From JAVBMC01 sp031552845 (lineage in GTDB: Bacteria; Verrucomicrobiota; Kiritimatiellia; RFP12; DVOR01): a stretch of DNA of 26,304 bases. The notes under the pieces are model-generated. The model made no database searches. It had not been told where the DNA came from and saw nothing but the letters and a program-made list of their open reading frames with translations. Position numbers and translations under genes: made by a program. Below are positions 7,092 through 16,844 of this stretch, piece after piece. The stretch is from assembly GCA_031552845.1 (NCBI GenBank), contig JAVBMC010000003.1, positions 1 through 26,304 on the forward strand, in the 5' to 3' direction. Every line of letters starts with the position of its first letter. Within the stretch, counting starts at the first letter, position 1.

Positions 7092-10000
7092 TTAATATAA
7101 CAGCAACCGAACCGGCGGAATATACGAAAACACATAACCGCTCTCATCCTTTGTTACGCGTGAATACGGCAGTGTGCAAGAAACTGAAAAGTCTCCCGTA
7201 AAAGTACCACCTGCCACCTCTAATATCCGTGACCGGATCAGCGGTAAACGGGCAAGATCCTCTAGTGTTCCCATGAACTCCACCTCCAGCTGCGCCGTTG
7301 CCGCCAACGACACATCACCATACACCATCAGCTTATCACAGTTGCCATTCTTATCCATACGGATTTTCAGCTTAGCATAATTGCCAAAGCTTGCGATACG
7401 CGGGGCTGTTTCACGGCCAAACGTTAGCGTGCCGACAATATGCTCTCCGGTTTCACCATCCACGGTGCCGGGTTCAATCGATGCAAAGGAAGACGCAGTG
7501 CCACTCTTCAACGTCAAGCTGGCGTCGACGCCAGCTCTCCCGTGGATAAATCCTGTCCCGCCTAACGTCGTTCCGGCAGCGCAAGTAATTCTTGCATTTG
7601 CCGTCGCACTTCCGTTAGTATTGTCTGCCAATATCCGTCCACTGTTGAAATTAAACTGCGGATAGTTGAAAGTGCTCGACGAAGCAAGACGCACTGTTCC
7701 TGCGCCGCTTTTCGTGATAGTGCCATCGCTTTTACCGCCTGCCATCGCCCGCTCACACGTTAAGTCAATAACCGCTGCGCCATCGGCTGTGGTAATATCG
7801 CCATTGTTATAGTCCTCGAATTTAAACCACGCATTAAAGAATGACGGGATTGCACTGGCATAACTCGCAATCGTCGCCGGATATCCCGTATAGTATGTGC
7901 CGCCGTTGATTCTCCCGCCCGTCATCTCGGCTTTGGTAACGTAAATACCTGCTTCTCCTCCGATAGTCGCAACTCCACCATCTTTCACATGCAGGCTCGC
8001 TAAACGGTCATATCCTACATTGTCCATCGTCGCTACACCATTGGTCAACACGGTAATGGTCGTCGTCTTAAAAAAGGCATCTGAAGTATCCTGTGACAAG
8101 TAAGCCTTTGCTTCGGTGCCGCCCACAGTAATCGCTCCGCGCAATGTGGCAGTTGCCCCATTGTAGACGCTAGCGCGCAGATAACCCTCAAGGATTTTCC
8201 ACCTGCCGCTGAAAGCAGGCGTATTATAATTCATACGGAATGTCCCTGCACCTTTTTTAACGATGGTCACCGCGCTGTCACCGCCCAGCTTCTGGTTCAT
8301 CCGTAGCTCACTGCTGCCCGCAATCGTCCACGTGCTCTCGCCATTCGAATCTGCCTGAACATTCACAGGCCCGGTGAACTCATGCAATCCCTCCGTGCCC
8401 TCCACATCTTGACGCTCAACCTCCGTTAATGTCAACACATAACTCGCAGTCGCATCATCTGCCGAACCGATTTTGAAAGCCGTCGTCGTTGCAATCACGA
8501 GTTTATAAATCGTCTGGTTCGCATCATACTTGATAGTTTGCCCCGCAGTCAGTCCCGTACCGTTAAACACGACCGTATCATAAGCTCCCGGCACTGTGTT
8601 ACCTGTCCAGTTGCCAGGATTATTCCAGCTCGAGCCTCCTGCCGCACCTGTCCAATACTTATCAGCAGCGAAGACAAAACTCTCTTCCTCCGTCCAGACA
8701 TCATACACATGCAGATCCGCCATCGTATTGCTGGCTTGGAATGTATAGTAATACGTACTGCCGCGTTCGCAATCAAAGGTATAGGACAATACTTGCGGCT
8801 CTTCCAACAACGGCCAAGTCTCCTTCAACAGAAGATGATCTGCATCCGTTCCGAGATAAAGGTTAACCGTCGTCGGCGCACCGCCGATTGAAGTCAAGTC
8901 AGCATTCACTGTGGCCATTGAATTAATGACATCCACCTCCGCAGGCAAAAGCGCAAACATAGGCGCGCCCAACGTTCCGAAGGACTCCATGCCCGTCGCA
9001 GCCTCTCCCTCCGAGTTCACCGCGGTAAAGCGAAAAGAATACGCCGTCCCGTGCGCCAAGCCGGTCAGGTTCGTACTGATAACAGTCCGTCCTTCAAATG
9101 TTCCCATCGGCGTTTCGACCAGATTCTCTTCATCCGTACCAAACCAAAAAGAAACCGCCGTTGGTGTACCGCAATCCGGCAACACCACACTTACATCCGC
9201 ACTATCGGCTGTGACCTCGGACACCTCCAGCGCATCCAGCGTCGGAACCTGCGCCTGCGCGACAACGATATTCCCATACACTGCAAACGACGCGTCGCCC
9301 ATGGTCTGATATTCCGCCTTTGCCCAATCCGCCGAGGCCGCCGTCTTCAACAACCGCATCTCATCAAAAGACCCATGAATAGAGGCTGTGCCAGTTGATA
9401 TAGGCATACGCCCTATCCCTATAGTGTTCGTCGTGGTAGTGCTTGGGACAAAACTTCCTCCCCCGCCCATTGCCGTATCAACACCATTAGTATAAATCCT
9501 CGCAACCGAACCGTCATAGACAATCATCAAGTGAAACCACGGTCCATTGTTCTGGAAGCATGTCGGCAATGCGCCACGATAACCGTCTGCATCCTGATTG
9601 CCGCCACGCACCCCCAACTCACAACCCTTCTCCGCTGTATAATAACAAAATATATCCCAGCCCGCCTTTTCTGAGTATGCCTTCTTTCGAGTAAACAACC
9701 GCTGTCCATTCGCAGGTAGTGTAAGTGTCTGCACCCAGGCCGATATGGTAAAACGTGACGCGTCCGATACAAAACTATCATAAACAGGCACGTTCAAACC
9801 ATTATTCGCCGCCGCCACCGGACTATACATTGCGTTACCCAATATACCGGCTTGTACTTTCGCTGCGCCGTTCAATGATGCAGGCAAGCCGTGCCCTGTC
9901 GAATCCGTCAGTTTAGTATCGGTACCCTGATTACCATGCCAGACGCCCACATAAGCATTGCCAAAAACATCACTGCCTGATGCATACGCCGGAGCTTCAG

Positions 10001-10340
10001 CATCCGGATTGCCAAAATACATTCGGATTGACGCGCCTTGCGTCAACGAAGGCACCTTCACCCACACCAGTGACTCACCTGCCGGATTCCATGCATCAAT
10101 CTCATATGCCAACTCATCGCCATTCGCATCAACAAACCGCAAATCCGCCGCATCCGTCAGCATCTGACCCACTGCTTCTGCACTTACTCTCACCAACACC
10201 GGAAAGTCCGTCAATGCACCGCCCGTATACCCGCTAAACGTAATATCTTGATATTTGCTCCACGCCGACAAATCATCCGCGGCAGCAATTCCAGCCCAAG
10301 TACACACCACCGCCACTGCGGCAATTCGACACAGTTTCAT
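7092..10340 (-). CDS. Large exported DUF2341/LamG/beta-strand-repeat protein A (last gene of operon)
   Basis: A 1082-residue exported protein. AAGGAGG at 10346-10352 sets the ATG at 10340. Order of parts: signal peptide (1-21, cleavage near IAAA-DD); DUF2341 (about 28-115, with DLRFVD, YEID and VWVKVP); a LamG/concanavalin-like jelly roll (about 129-355, with FTISAWV and DEMRLL); two fibronectin-III-like modules (about 365-550); a linker starting YWTGAAGGSSW common to all three LamG paralogues; a beta-strand-repeat region (KKGAGTFRMNY, GTITKSGAGTVRL); and the shared C-terminal module with GNYAKLKIRMDKNGNCDKLM. It ends in RLLLY. LamG domains often bind glycans, so adhesion or substrate binding at the cell surface is likely. 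No autotransporter beta-barrel is present. The gene lies 27 nt downstream of gene B. Confidence 0.82.
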   Translation of the reverse strand: MKLCRIAAVAVVCTWAGIAAADDLSAWSKYQDITFSGYTGGALTDFPVLVRVSAEAVGQMLTDAADLRFVDANGDELAYEIDAWNPAGESLVWVKVPSLTQGASIRMYFGNPDAEAPAYASGSDVFGNAYVGVWHGNQGTDTKLTDSTGHGLPASLNGAAKVQAGILGNAMYSPVAAANNGLNVPVYDSFVSDASRFTISAWVQTLTLPANGQRLFTRKKAYSEKAGWDIFCYYTAEKGCELGVRGGNQDADGYRGALPTCFQNNGPWFHLMIVYDGSVARIYTNGVDTAMGGGGSFVPSTTTTNTIGIGRMPISTGTASIHGSFDEMRLLKTAASADWAKAEYQTMGDASFAVYGNIVVAQAQVPTLDALEVSEVTADSADVSVVLPDCGTPTAVSFWFGTDEENLVETPMGTFEGRTVISTNLTGLAHGTAYSFRFTAVNSEGEAATGMESFGTLGAPMFALLPAEVDVINSMATVNADLTSIGGAPTTVNLYLGTDADHLLLKETWPLLEEPQVLSYTFDCERGSTYYYTFQASNTMADLHVYDVWTEEESFVFAADKYWTGAAGGSSWNNPGNWTGNTVPGAYDTVVFNGTGLTAGQTIKYDANQTIYKLVIATTTAFKIGSADDATASYVLTLTEVERQDVEGTEGLHEFTGPVNVQADSNGESTWTIAGSSELRMNQKLGGDSAVTIVKKGAGTFRMNYNTPAFSGRWKILEGYLRASVYNGATATLRGAITVGGTEAKAYLSQDTSDAFFKTTTITVLTNGVATMDNVGYDRLASLHVKDGGVATIGGEAGIYVTKAEMTGGRINGGTYYTGYPATIASYASAIPSFFNAWFKFEDYNNGDITTADGAAVIDLTCERAMAGGKSDGTITKSGAGTVRLASSSTFNYPQFNFNSGRILADNTNGSATANARITCAAGTTLGGTGFIHGRAGVDASLTLKSGTASSFASIEPGTVDGETGEHIVGTLTFGRETAPRIASFGNYAKLKIRMDKNGNCDKLMVYGDVSLAATAQLEVEFMGTLEDLARLPLIRSRILEVAGGTFTGDFSVSCTLPYSRVTKDESGYVFSYIPPVRLLLY

Positions 10341-10367
10341 ACCAACCTCCTTGTAAAACCAGTCCTG

Positions 10368-13300
10368 CTAGTATAACATGATTCGCGTAACTGGTTCAAG
10401 CGAAAATCTATAACCATCGCTTACGCGCTCCACACGGGAATACGGTATCCCATTCGAAATCACAAACGCACCAGTAAACTCACCGCTCACCACCTTCAAA
10501 ATATCGGCGTTAATCACCGGCAAACGCTTTAATTCTTCGGGTGTGCCCATGAACTCCACCTCCAGCTGCGCCGTTGTCGCCAACGACACCTCACCATACA
10601 CCATCAGCTTATCGCAATTGCCATCCTTATCCATACGAATCTTCAGCTTGGCATAGTTGCCGAACGTTACGGAACTTAGTTGCTCCGCCTTGCCAATCGT
10701 CAGTGTACCGATTACATGAGCGTCCGTCACGCCGTCCACTGTTCCCGGCTCAATGGAGGCATAATCATTCGCAGCCGCCGTGCCATCCTTTAATACGGTC
10801 GCCGCAGCGGAACCGCTAATGAGCCCGTTACCCCCCAACACCGCGTTTGTTGCCACATTCAACGTACCGTTAGGAAGACCTGAATTTGACTGCGTATCCA
10901 CCAATACTCGCCCTTCATTCAAGTTAAATGTGCCGCTACCGCCGGTGACACTGGTAAACTGCATGGTGCCGGGACCTGTCTTTGTGAAAGTTTTTCCGGA
11001 GCCGCCAAAGTAGCCGGCAAAAATCAAATCATACACCGCCTCGCCATCACCAACCGTAAATGTATGCGAGTATCGCATTGTTGCCTCAATTCTTGAGGGC
11101 GTCGCATTAGGCAATACAGTAACAGGGAACTCTGCATTGCCCCAAATAGATCCTTGAAGCACACCGCCCCGCATCTCAACTTTGCACCAATCGTAAAAAT
11201 ACGGCTGGCTCCCTGCAAATCTTCCGCCATGCAAAAACATATTTGCGTGAAAATACTGTGCGCTGGCACCGACATTCAAAAGCCCATTGGTGTAAACAGT
11301 CCAGTTAGCTTTAGAATTCAACGGCGTGCCGATACAATCGACTCGTGCAACAGTAGAGCCATCCTCACTTCCGACGACCAGTCGTCCTTTGACAATGGCT
11401 GACGACTTATTCACCGTCACCGTCCCCTCACGTATGATAGTATCCCCCGTATAATCATTAGCACCGGACAACGTGGCGGGACTCGCGCCCTTTTTGACGA
11501 ACGCCACCGCTCCCACGCTACTGATCTTTTGAGTTAAATTGAACGCGCCAGTACCGTTAATGACCCACACACTCTGACCATTCTCATCCCCTTGGATATT
11601 AACAAGGCCGGCAAACTCATGTGCTCCCTTTCCGGCAACAGCTTGCCGCTCCACTTCCGTCAACGTTAGCGCATAATTGGCTGTGACATCATCTGCAGAA
11701 CCGATCTTAAACGGCGTCGCCGTTGCAATGACCAACTTATAAATCGTCTGATTCGCGTCATACTTGACAGCTTGATTTGCGGTCAGCCCCGTACCATCAA
11801 ACACCACCGTATCATAAGGCCCCGGCAAGGTGCCGCCGCTCCAGTTGGCAGGATTATTCCAGCTGGAATCTGCCCCTGCACCGCTCCAATACTTGGCAAA
11901 GGCAAACTGCACCTCATTCGTCTGCGTCCAGTCCGAATATTCATGCCCATCCGGCATCGTGTTGAGAGCCTGGAACGCATAATAATACACCGTCTCAGGT
12001 ATCAAGTCCTCCTCTACAACATACGACAACGTTTCCGGTGCCCGCAAATCCGCCCATTCTTTAACCATCCTCCAATCAGTACTGCTCGTGCCGAAATACA
12101 ACCGCACCGTCGTTGGCGCGCCCCCAATATCAACCAACTCCACCCGCGCCGTCATCTGCCCACCAGCCACATTGACCGTATCCGAACAATCGCCCAACAC
12201 CGGCCCGGCCAATGTTGTAAACGACTCGATGCCGGTTGCAGCCACACCTTCCGAGTTCTCCGCCGTAAAACCACAATAGTAGGTGACGCCATGCGCCAAG
12301 CCGGTCACATTTGTGCTCAGCACAGCCCGTGCCTCAAATGTGCCCATCAAAGTCGATGTCAGATTCGCCTCATCCGTTCCAAACAGAAAACACACCTCCG
12401 TTGCGGTCCCGCTCGCCGGCACCACCACGCTCACAACAGCACTCTCCGCCGCAACTCCGGACACCTCAAACACCTCCAACTTCGGTGCCTGCGCCTGCGT
12501 CATAACAACCTCACCATACGTAGCGAACGACGTATCCGCCACCGCCTGATACTCCGCCCTCACCCAATCCGCCGACGCCCGCCAGTTCAACAGCCGGCAC
12601 TCATCCATCACGCCCTTAAAAGACGACTCCGTTCCCTCCGCATTATTCCCCAAGCCCAAAGCCAGCGTGTTATTGATAGGTGCCGTAATTGAGGAGTTCG
12701 CGCCCACCAGCACGCCATTCGTATACACTGAAACACTTGTCCCCTGATACGCCACCGACAAATGAATCCACTCCCCGTTATACAAATTCGCCACCGGTTC
12801 ATACTTCGTTGACGAACCGCCGCGCACGCCCAACTGCGTATAATTCTGATTTTGGATTGTCACCTCCCAGCCATCCTTGCTATCATAGGCCGCCTTCCGG
12901 CTGAATATCCGGTCATTCCCCGGCTTATCCACCGCCCTATTATACTTCACCCAGCCCGACATCGTCAGCGTGCCGCCCACATTCAACTTCGTATTGTTCA
13001 ACACCCGCACATATCCGGGCTTATCATTCACCACGCCGGTCGAATTCGAGATCCGCCGCGCCTTTCCCACAATCCCATCCACCAACACCGTCGTTGCATG
13101 ATTCGTCGCAATCAAATTATTCGCCGTCGCATCCTGTGTGAAGACGCCATCCTCTGCGAAGTGCCATACCCCGACAAACCCGCTCCCCCACACGCTGCCA
13201 TCCGTACGATAGGCCGGCAGCTCCGCATTCACATTCCCCCAATACGCCCGAATGCTGCACCCCGGCAGAAAACTTGGAATCCGCACCCAAGCCGCAAGCT

Positions 13301-13571
13301 CCTCCCCTGGCACCCATCCGCCATCCACCTCGTACGACAGCTCATTGCCCTCCGCATCAACAAACCGCAAATCCGCCGCATCCGCCAGCATCTGCTCCGC
13401 CGACTCCACGCCAAGCCGCACCAACGCCGGAAAGTCCGTCAACGCCGCACCGCTATATCCGCTAAACGTAATATCCTGATACCGGCTCCACGCCGCCATA
13501 TTATCCGCCGCAGAAAGAATCCCAGCCCAAGTACACAACACCGCCACTGCGGCAATTCGACACAGTTTCAT
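10368..13571 (-). CDS. Large exported DUF2341/LamG/beta-strand-repeat protein B
   Basis: A 1067-residue paralogue of A, with AGGAGGG (13577-13583) before ATG 13571. The signal peptide is almost identical to that of A. Parts: DUF2341 (about 28-118), LamG (about 132-353, with WHFAEDG, MSGWVKY and VMDECRLL), two FN3-like modules (362-455 and 456-555), the YWSGAGADSSWNNPANW linker (561-577) and KYDANQTIYKLV (603-614). A clear autotransporter-associated beta-strand repeat, KKGASPATLSGANDYTGDT, spans 693-711. From about residue 690 to the end it matches protein D far better than A or C, including FNLNEGR and NYAKLKIRMDKDGNCDK. It ends in RIMLY. Probably an exported or surface glycan-binding protein; the function is inferred from domains only. 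Confidence 0.82.
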   Translation of the reverse strand: MKLCRIAAVAVLCTWAGILSAADNMAAWSRYQDITFSGYSGAALTDFPALVRLGVESAEQMLADAADLRFVDAEGNELSYEVDGGWVPGEELAAWVRIPSFLPGCSIRAYWGNVNAELPAYRTDGSVWGSGFVGVWHFAEDGVFTQDATANNLIATNHATTVLVDGIVGKARRISNSTGVVNDKPGYVRVLNNTKLNVGGTLTMSGWVKYNRAVDKPGNDRIFSRKAAYDSKDGWEVTIQNQNYTQLGVRGGSSTKYEPVANLYNGEWIHLSVAYQGTSVSVYTNGVLVGANSSITAPINNTLALGLGNNAEGTESSFKGVMDECRLLNWRASADWVRAEYQAVADTSFATYGEVVMTQAQAPKLEVFEVSGVAAESAVVSVVVPASGTATEVCFLFGTDEANLTSTLMGTFEARAVLSTNVTGLAHGVTYYCGFTAENSEGVAATGIESFTTLAGPVLGDCSDTVNVAGGQMTARVELVDIGGAPTTVRLYFGTSSTDWRMVKEWADLRAPETLSYVVEEDLIPETVYYYAFQALNTMPDGHEYSDWTQTNEVQFAFAKYWSGAGADSSWNNPANWSGGTLPGPYDTVVFDGTGLTANQAVKYDANQTIYKLVIATATPFKIGSADDVTANYALTLTEVERQAVAGKGAHEFAGLVNIQGDENGQSVWVINGTGAFNLTQKISSVGAVAFVKKGASPATLSGANDYTGDTIIREGTVTVNKSSAIVKGRLVVGSEDGSTVARVDCIGTPLNSKANWTVYTNGLLNVGASAQYFHANMFLHGGRFAGSQPYFYDWCKVEMRGGVLQGSIWGNAEFPVTVLPNATPSRIEATMRYSHTFTVGDGEAVYDLIFAGYFGGSGKTFTKTGPGTMQFTSVTGGSGTFNLNEGRVLVDTQSNSGLPNGTLNVATNAVLGGNGLISGSAAATVLKDGTAAANDYASIEPGTVDGVTDAHVIGTLTIGKAEQLSSVTFGNYAKLKIRMDKDGNCDKLMVYGEVSLATTAQLEVEFMGTPEELKRLPVINADILKVVSGEFTGAFVISNGIPYSRVERVSDGYRFSLEPVTRIMLY

Positions 13572-13599
13572 AGCAACCCTCCTATCGTGACCAACAAAA

Positions 13600-16500
13600 T
13601 CAATACAGCATCAACCGTACCGGCGGGATATATGAGAACACATATCCGCTTTCATCCTTTGTTACGCGTGAATACGGCAGCGTGCAAGAAACTACGAAAT
13701 CTCCCGTAAAAGCACCACTCGCCACCTCTAATATCCGTGAGCGAATCATCGGGAAACGAGCAAGCTCTTCGGACGTCCCCATGAACTCTACCTCCAGCTG
13801 CGCGGTAGCCGCCAACGACACATCACCATACACCATCAGCTTGTCACAGTTGCCATCCTTATCCATACGAATCTTCAGCTTGCTATAGTTGCCAAACGTA
13901 ACCGGACTCGGTGTCGTTGCATTACCGACAGTCAATGAGCCGACAATATGATCGCCCGTCTCACCGTTCACCGTTCCCGGCTCAAGCGAGGCGAACGATG
14001 AGGCAGTTGCTCCATTGTTGAGCGTAAGTGTTGCGCTCGCTCCTTGCACCGTCCCTGTGCCACCTAAGGTTGTTCCGGGCTCTAGAGCGACCTTGGCATT
14101 TGAAGTGCCACTGCCAGTGGGATTATCCAGCAAGACACGTCCTGCAGATATTTTAAAGTTCTGACAAGCAAATTTGTTTTCTTTAGTGAAACGAACAGTT
14201 CCTGCACCTTTCTTTTCAAACAGATAACCTGCCGCTCCTTGTGTAAACGCAACACAAGTTAAATCAATGGGTGCTGCGCCATCTTCAACAAGCAATCCGG
14301 GAGTATAATACGAATCCAACCGCATGGTAGCCCCCATAAAAGCTGGGATTGCGCTGGCACGGCTCGTCACGGTTCTACCGTTAATAACCTCTCCTTTAGT
14401 TATTGTCCCGCCGGTCAACTCCATGTAATAAGAATAGAAGTTGAATTCGATACTGGCAGTCCCTCCCTCTCTGACCGTAATGCCATTGATACAATTCCAT
14501 CCGACATTCTCTCCGTCAAAATAACCATTTTTCAATGCAATCACATAGTTATTTCCGGCGACAGTGCCTGTTTTTCGTTGCCTAAAAGTGGCTTTGGCAT
14601 CTGTTCCGCCAATCGTAATCTGCCCTCGAATCATGGGACCGGTAGAATCATTCGGTGCCGTCACCGATAACAGCCCCTCCAAAACCGACCAAGGCCCCGG
14701 AAATGTTATACCTGCGTAATAAAGTTGAAACTCCCCACCGCCTTTTTTAACCGCTGTCACCGGCACGATGTTTCCAATGCGATGATTCATCTGCAACATA
14801 TTGCTGCCATTGACAGTCCAAATGCTCTGCCCGTTCGCATCCGGTGCGATATTCACAGGCCCGGTGAACTCGTGCTTGCCTTCCGTTCCTTCAACATCTT
14901 GACGCTCGACCTCCGTTAATGTCAACACATAACCCGCCGTGGCATCATCTGCTGAACCGATTTTGAACGCCGTCGTCGTTGACATCACCAGTTTGTAAAT
15001 TGTCTGATTCGCATCATACTTGATGGTTTGGCCTGCGGTAAAGCCCGTGCCGTCAAATATCACTGTGTCATACAAGCTCGGCACTGCACCATCTTCCCAG
15101 TTAGCAGGATTATTCCAACTCAAATCATTCGCAGAACTGCCAATCCAACGCTTCGACAAGCCAAAGCTCACCGCGTTCGTCGCCGTACTCACCAGATACA
15201 CATAATCATCCGGCATCACATTGCTCGCCGTGAATGCATAATAATAAACATGTCCCAGCGGCACATCCTCATAGTTATACGTCAGCACAGTCGGTGCTTC
15301 CAAACCTTCCCAGCTGTTGACTACCTCCATCTTCTCCGGATCCGTTCCCCACAGCAAATCCACCGTGACAGCCCCACCGCCAATGTCTGCCAGTTCCGTT
15401 TGAGTCTCAATTGATTGATTGACAATTGCGACCTTCGCAGGCATCTCGATCAACGTAGGCGCCCCCAACGTGATAAATGACATCACTTCTGTCGCAGTAG
15501 TGCCCAGTTCATTTTCCGCCTCAAATGCAAAATAATATGTTTGACCATGTGCCAACGCCGTGACGTTGGTCTCAAATGCCGTCACCTCAATCCACTCACC
15601 CACCAATGTGCGTGTAAGATTCTCCGGATTGCTGCCAAAACAAAAATAAACCGATGTCTCCAATTTATTCGGCACAACCTTTACTGAAACCGTTGCGTCA
15701 GCAGCGCGCACATCCGATACTGTCAAACGATTCAACGCCGGCGCGCTTGCGGCATTACTCTGCATCTCAGAATACTCCGCAAAATCCGCCTTCGCCACAT
15801 TGTCATGTTCTGCACGCATCCATGCCGCCGATAAGTTCCCGCTCGATAAACGGCACTCATCCATCAAGCCTTTAAACGTCACCTCGCTGGCGGCAGAGTT
15901 ATTACCAAACGTCAACGGATGCTGATTATTAGTTGCAGCTTTGATTGTCGCCGAAGCGCTTTCCGCACCATTTGTATACACCTTAACCGTTGTTCCGTTA
16001 TAAGCCAGCGCCAAATGAACCCAATCTCCTGAGTTCAACTTCGCGTACGGTGCCGTAGAATCCGATGACGCCCCCCGCACATCCAAGTGCGTGGCATCAT
16101 CATTTCTGGTGGTCGCTTCCCATCCATCGGTAGTATTATAACCTGACTTCTTTGCAAAGACCCGATCCCACCCCGTCATCTGATTCGCTACATTGTACTT
16201 CACCCACGCCGATACGGTAAAAGTACTGCCCAAGTTCAGCGCCGCATTATTCGGCACCCGCACATACGAACCATCCGCCCCAGCTTTTGCCCCGCCAGAA
16301 ATCCGCCGTGCATTACCAATCTTCCCCTCCATCAACACCGTATTCGCATGATTCGCCGCCGTCAGCGCATTCACCGTCGAATCCGCCGAACTCGCGCCCT
16401 CTTCACTCAAATGCCAAACGCCGACATAGTTGCTTGGCCACACCGCGCCTGCTGCATAAACCGGTGCCTCCGCGGCAGGGTTACCCCAATATGCCTTAAT

Positions 16501-16812
16501 CGCAATCCCCTGCTTCAACACCGGCAACCGTACCCAAGCCAACGTCTCTTGATCAGCCGCCCACGCACAATCCAACTCATACGGCAGTTCATTATCCCGC
16601 TCATCCGTAAAGCGCAAATCCGCCGCACCCTCCACCAGTTGCGCAGACACCTCTGCCGACAGCCTCACCAACGCCGGAAAATCCGCCAGCTCCTCTCCAG
16701 CATACCCACTAAATGTAATATCTTGAAACATCCCCCACGCCGCCATATCCGCGGCAGAGACAATCCCGGCAAACGCACACAACATCGCTACGATAACATG
16801 ACTCATCTTCAT
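13600..16812 (-). CDS. Large exported DUF2341/LamG/beta-strand-repeat protein C
   Basis: A 1070-residue paralogue. GGAG lies 8 nt before ATG 16812; a second ATG two codons on is possible. The signal peptide ends FAGIVSA-AD. Domain order is as in A and B: DUF2341, LamG (with VGVWHLSEEG, VSAWVKYN, LMDECRLS), two FN3-like modules, the RWIGSSANDLSWNNPANW linker, KYDANQTIYKLV, beta-strand repeat region, and the GNYSKLKIRMDKDGNCDKLM module. The LamG part is closest to B, but the C-terminal 370 or so residues are closest to A, including LPYSRVTKDESGYVFSYIPP. This gene is therefore a mosaic. It ends in RLMLY. It is 28 nt upstream of B and 32 nt downstream of D. The role is probably extracellular binding; the ligand is unknown. 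Confidence 0.82.
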   Translation of the reverse strand: MKMSHVIVAMLCAFAGIVSAADMAAWGMFQDITFSGYAGEELADFPALVRLSAEVSAQLVEGAADLRFTDERDNELPYELDCAWAADQETLAWVRLPVLKQGIAIKAYWGNPAAEAPVYAAGAVWPSNYVGVWHLSEEGASSADSTVNALTAANHANTVLMEGKIGNARRISGGAKAGADGSYVRVPNNAALNLGSTFTVSAWVKYNVANQMTGWDRVFAKKSGYNTTDGWEATTRNDDATHLDVRGASSDSTAPYAKLNSGDWVHLALAYNGTTVKVYTNGAESASATIKAATNNQHPLTFGNNSAASEVTFKGLMDECRLSSGNLSAAWMRAEHDNVAKADFAEYSEMQSNAASAPALNRLTVSDVRAADATVSVKVVPNKLETSVYFCFGSNPENLTRTLVGEWIEVTAFETNVTALAHGQTYYFAFEAENELGTTATEVMSFITLGAPTLIEMPAKVAIVNQSIETQTELADIGGGAVTVDLLWGTDPEKMEVVNSWEGLEAPTVLTYNYEDVPLGHVYYYAFTASNVMPDDYVYLVSTATNAVSFGLSKRWIGSSANDLSWNNPANWEDGAVPSLYDTVIFDGTGFTAGQTIKYDANQTIYKLVMSTTTAFKIGSADDATAGYVLTLTEVERQDVEGTEGKHEFTGPVNIAPDANGQSIWTVNGSNMLQMNHRIGNIVPVTAVKKGGGEFQLYYAGITFPGPWSVLEGLLSVTAPNDSTGPMIRGQITIGGTDAKATFRQRKTGTVAGNNYVIALKNGYFDGENVGWNCINGITVREGGTASIEFNFYSYYMELTGGTITKGEVINGRTVTSRASAIPAFMGATMRLDSYYTPGLLVEDGAAPIDLTCVAFTQGAAGYLFEKKGAGTVRFTKENKFACQNFKISAGRVLLDNPTGSGTSNAKVALEPGTTLGGTGTVQGASATLTLNNGATASSFASLEPGTVNGETGDHIVGSLTVGNATTPSPVTFGNYSKLKIRMDKDGNCDKLMVYGDVSLAATAQLEVEFMGTSEELARFPMIRSRILEVASGAFTGDFVVSCTLPYSRVTKDESGYVFSYIPPVRLMLY

Positions 16813-16844
16813 AATAGGCTCCGTATTTAGATGCTAACCTCAAA

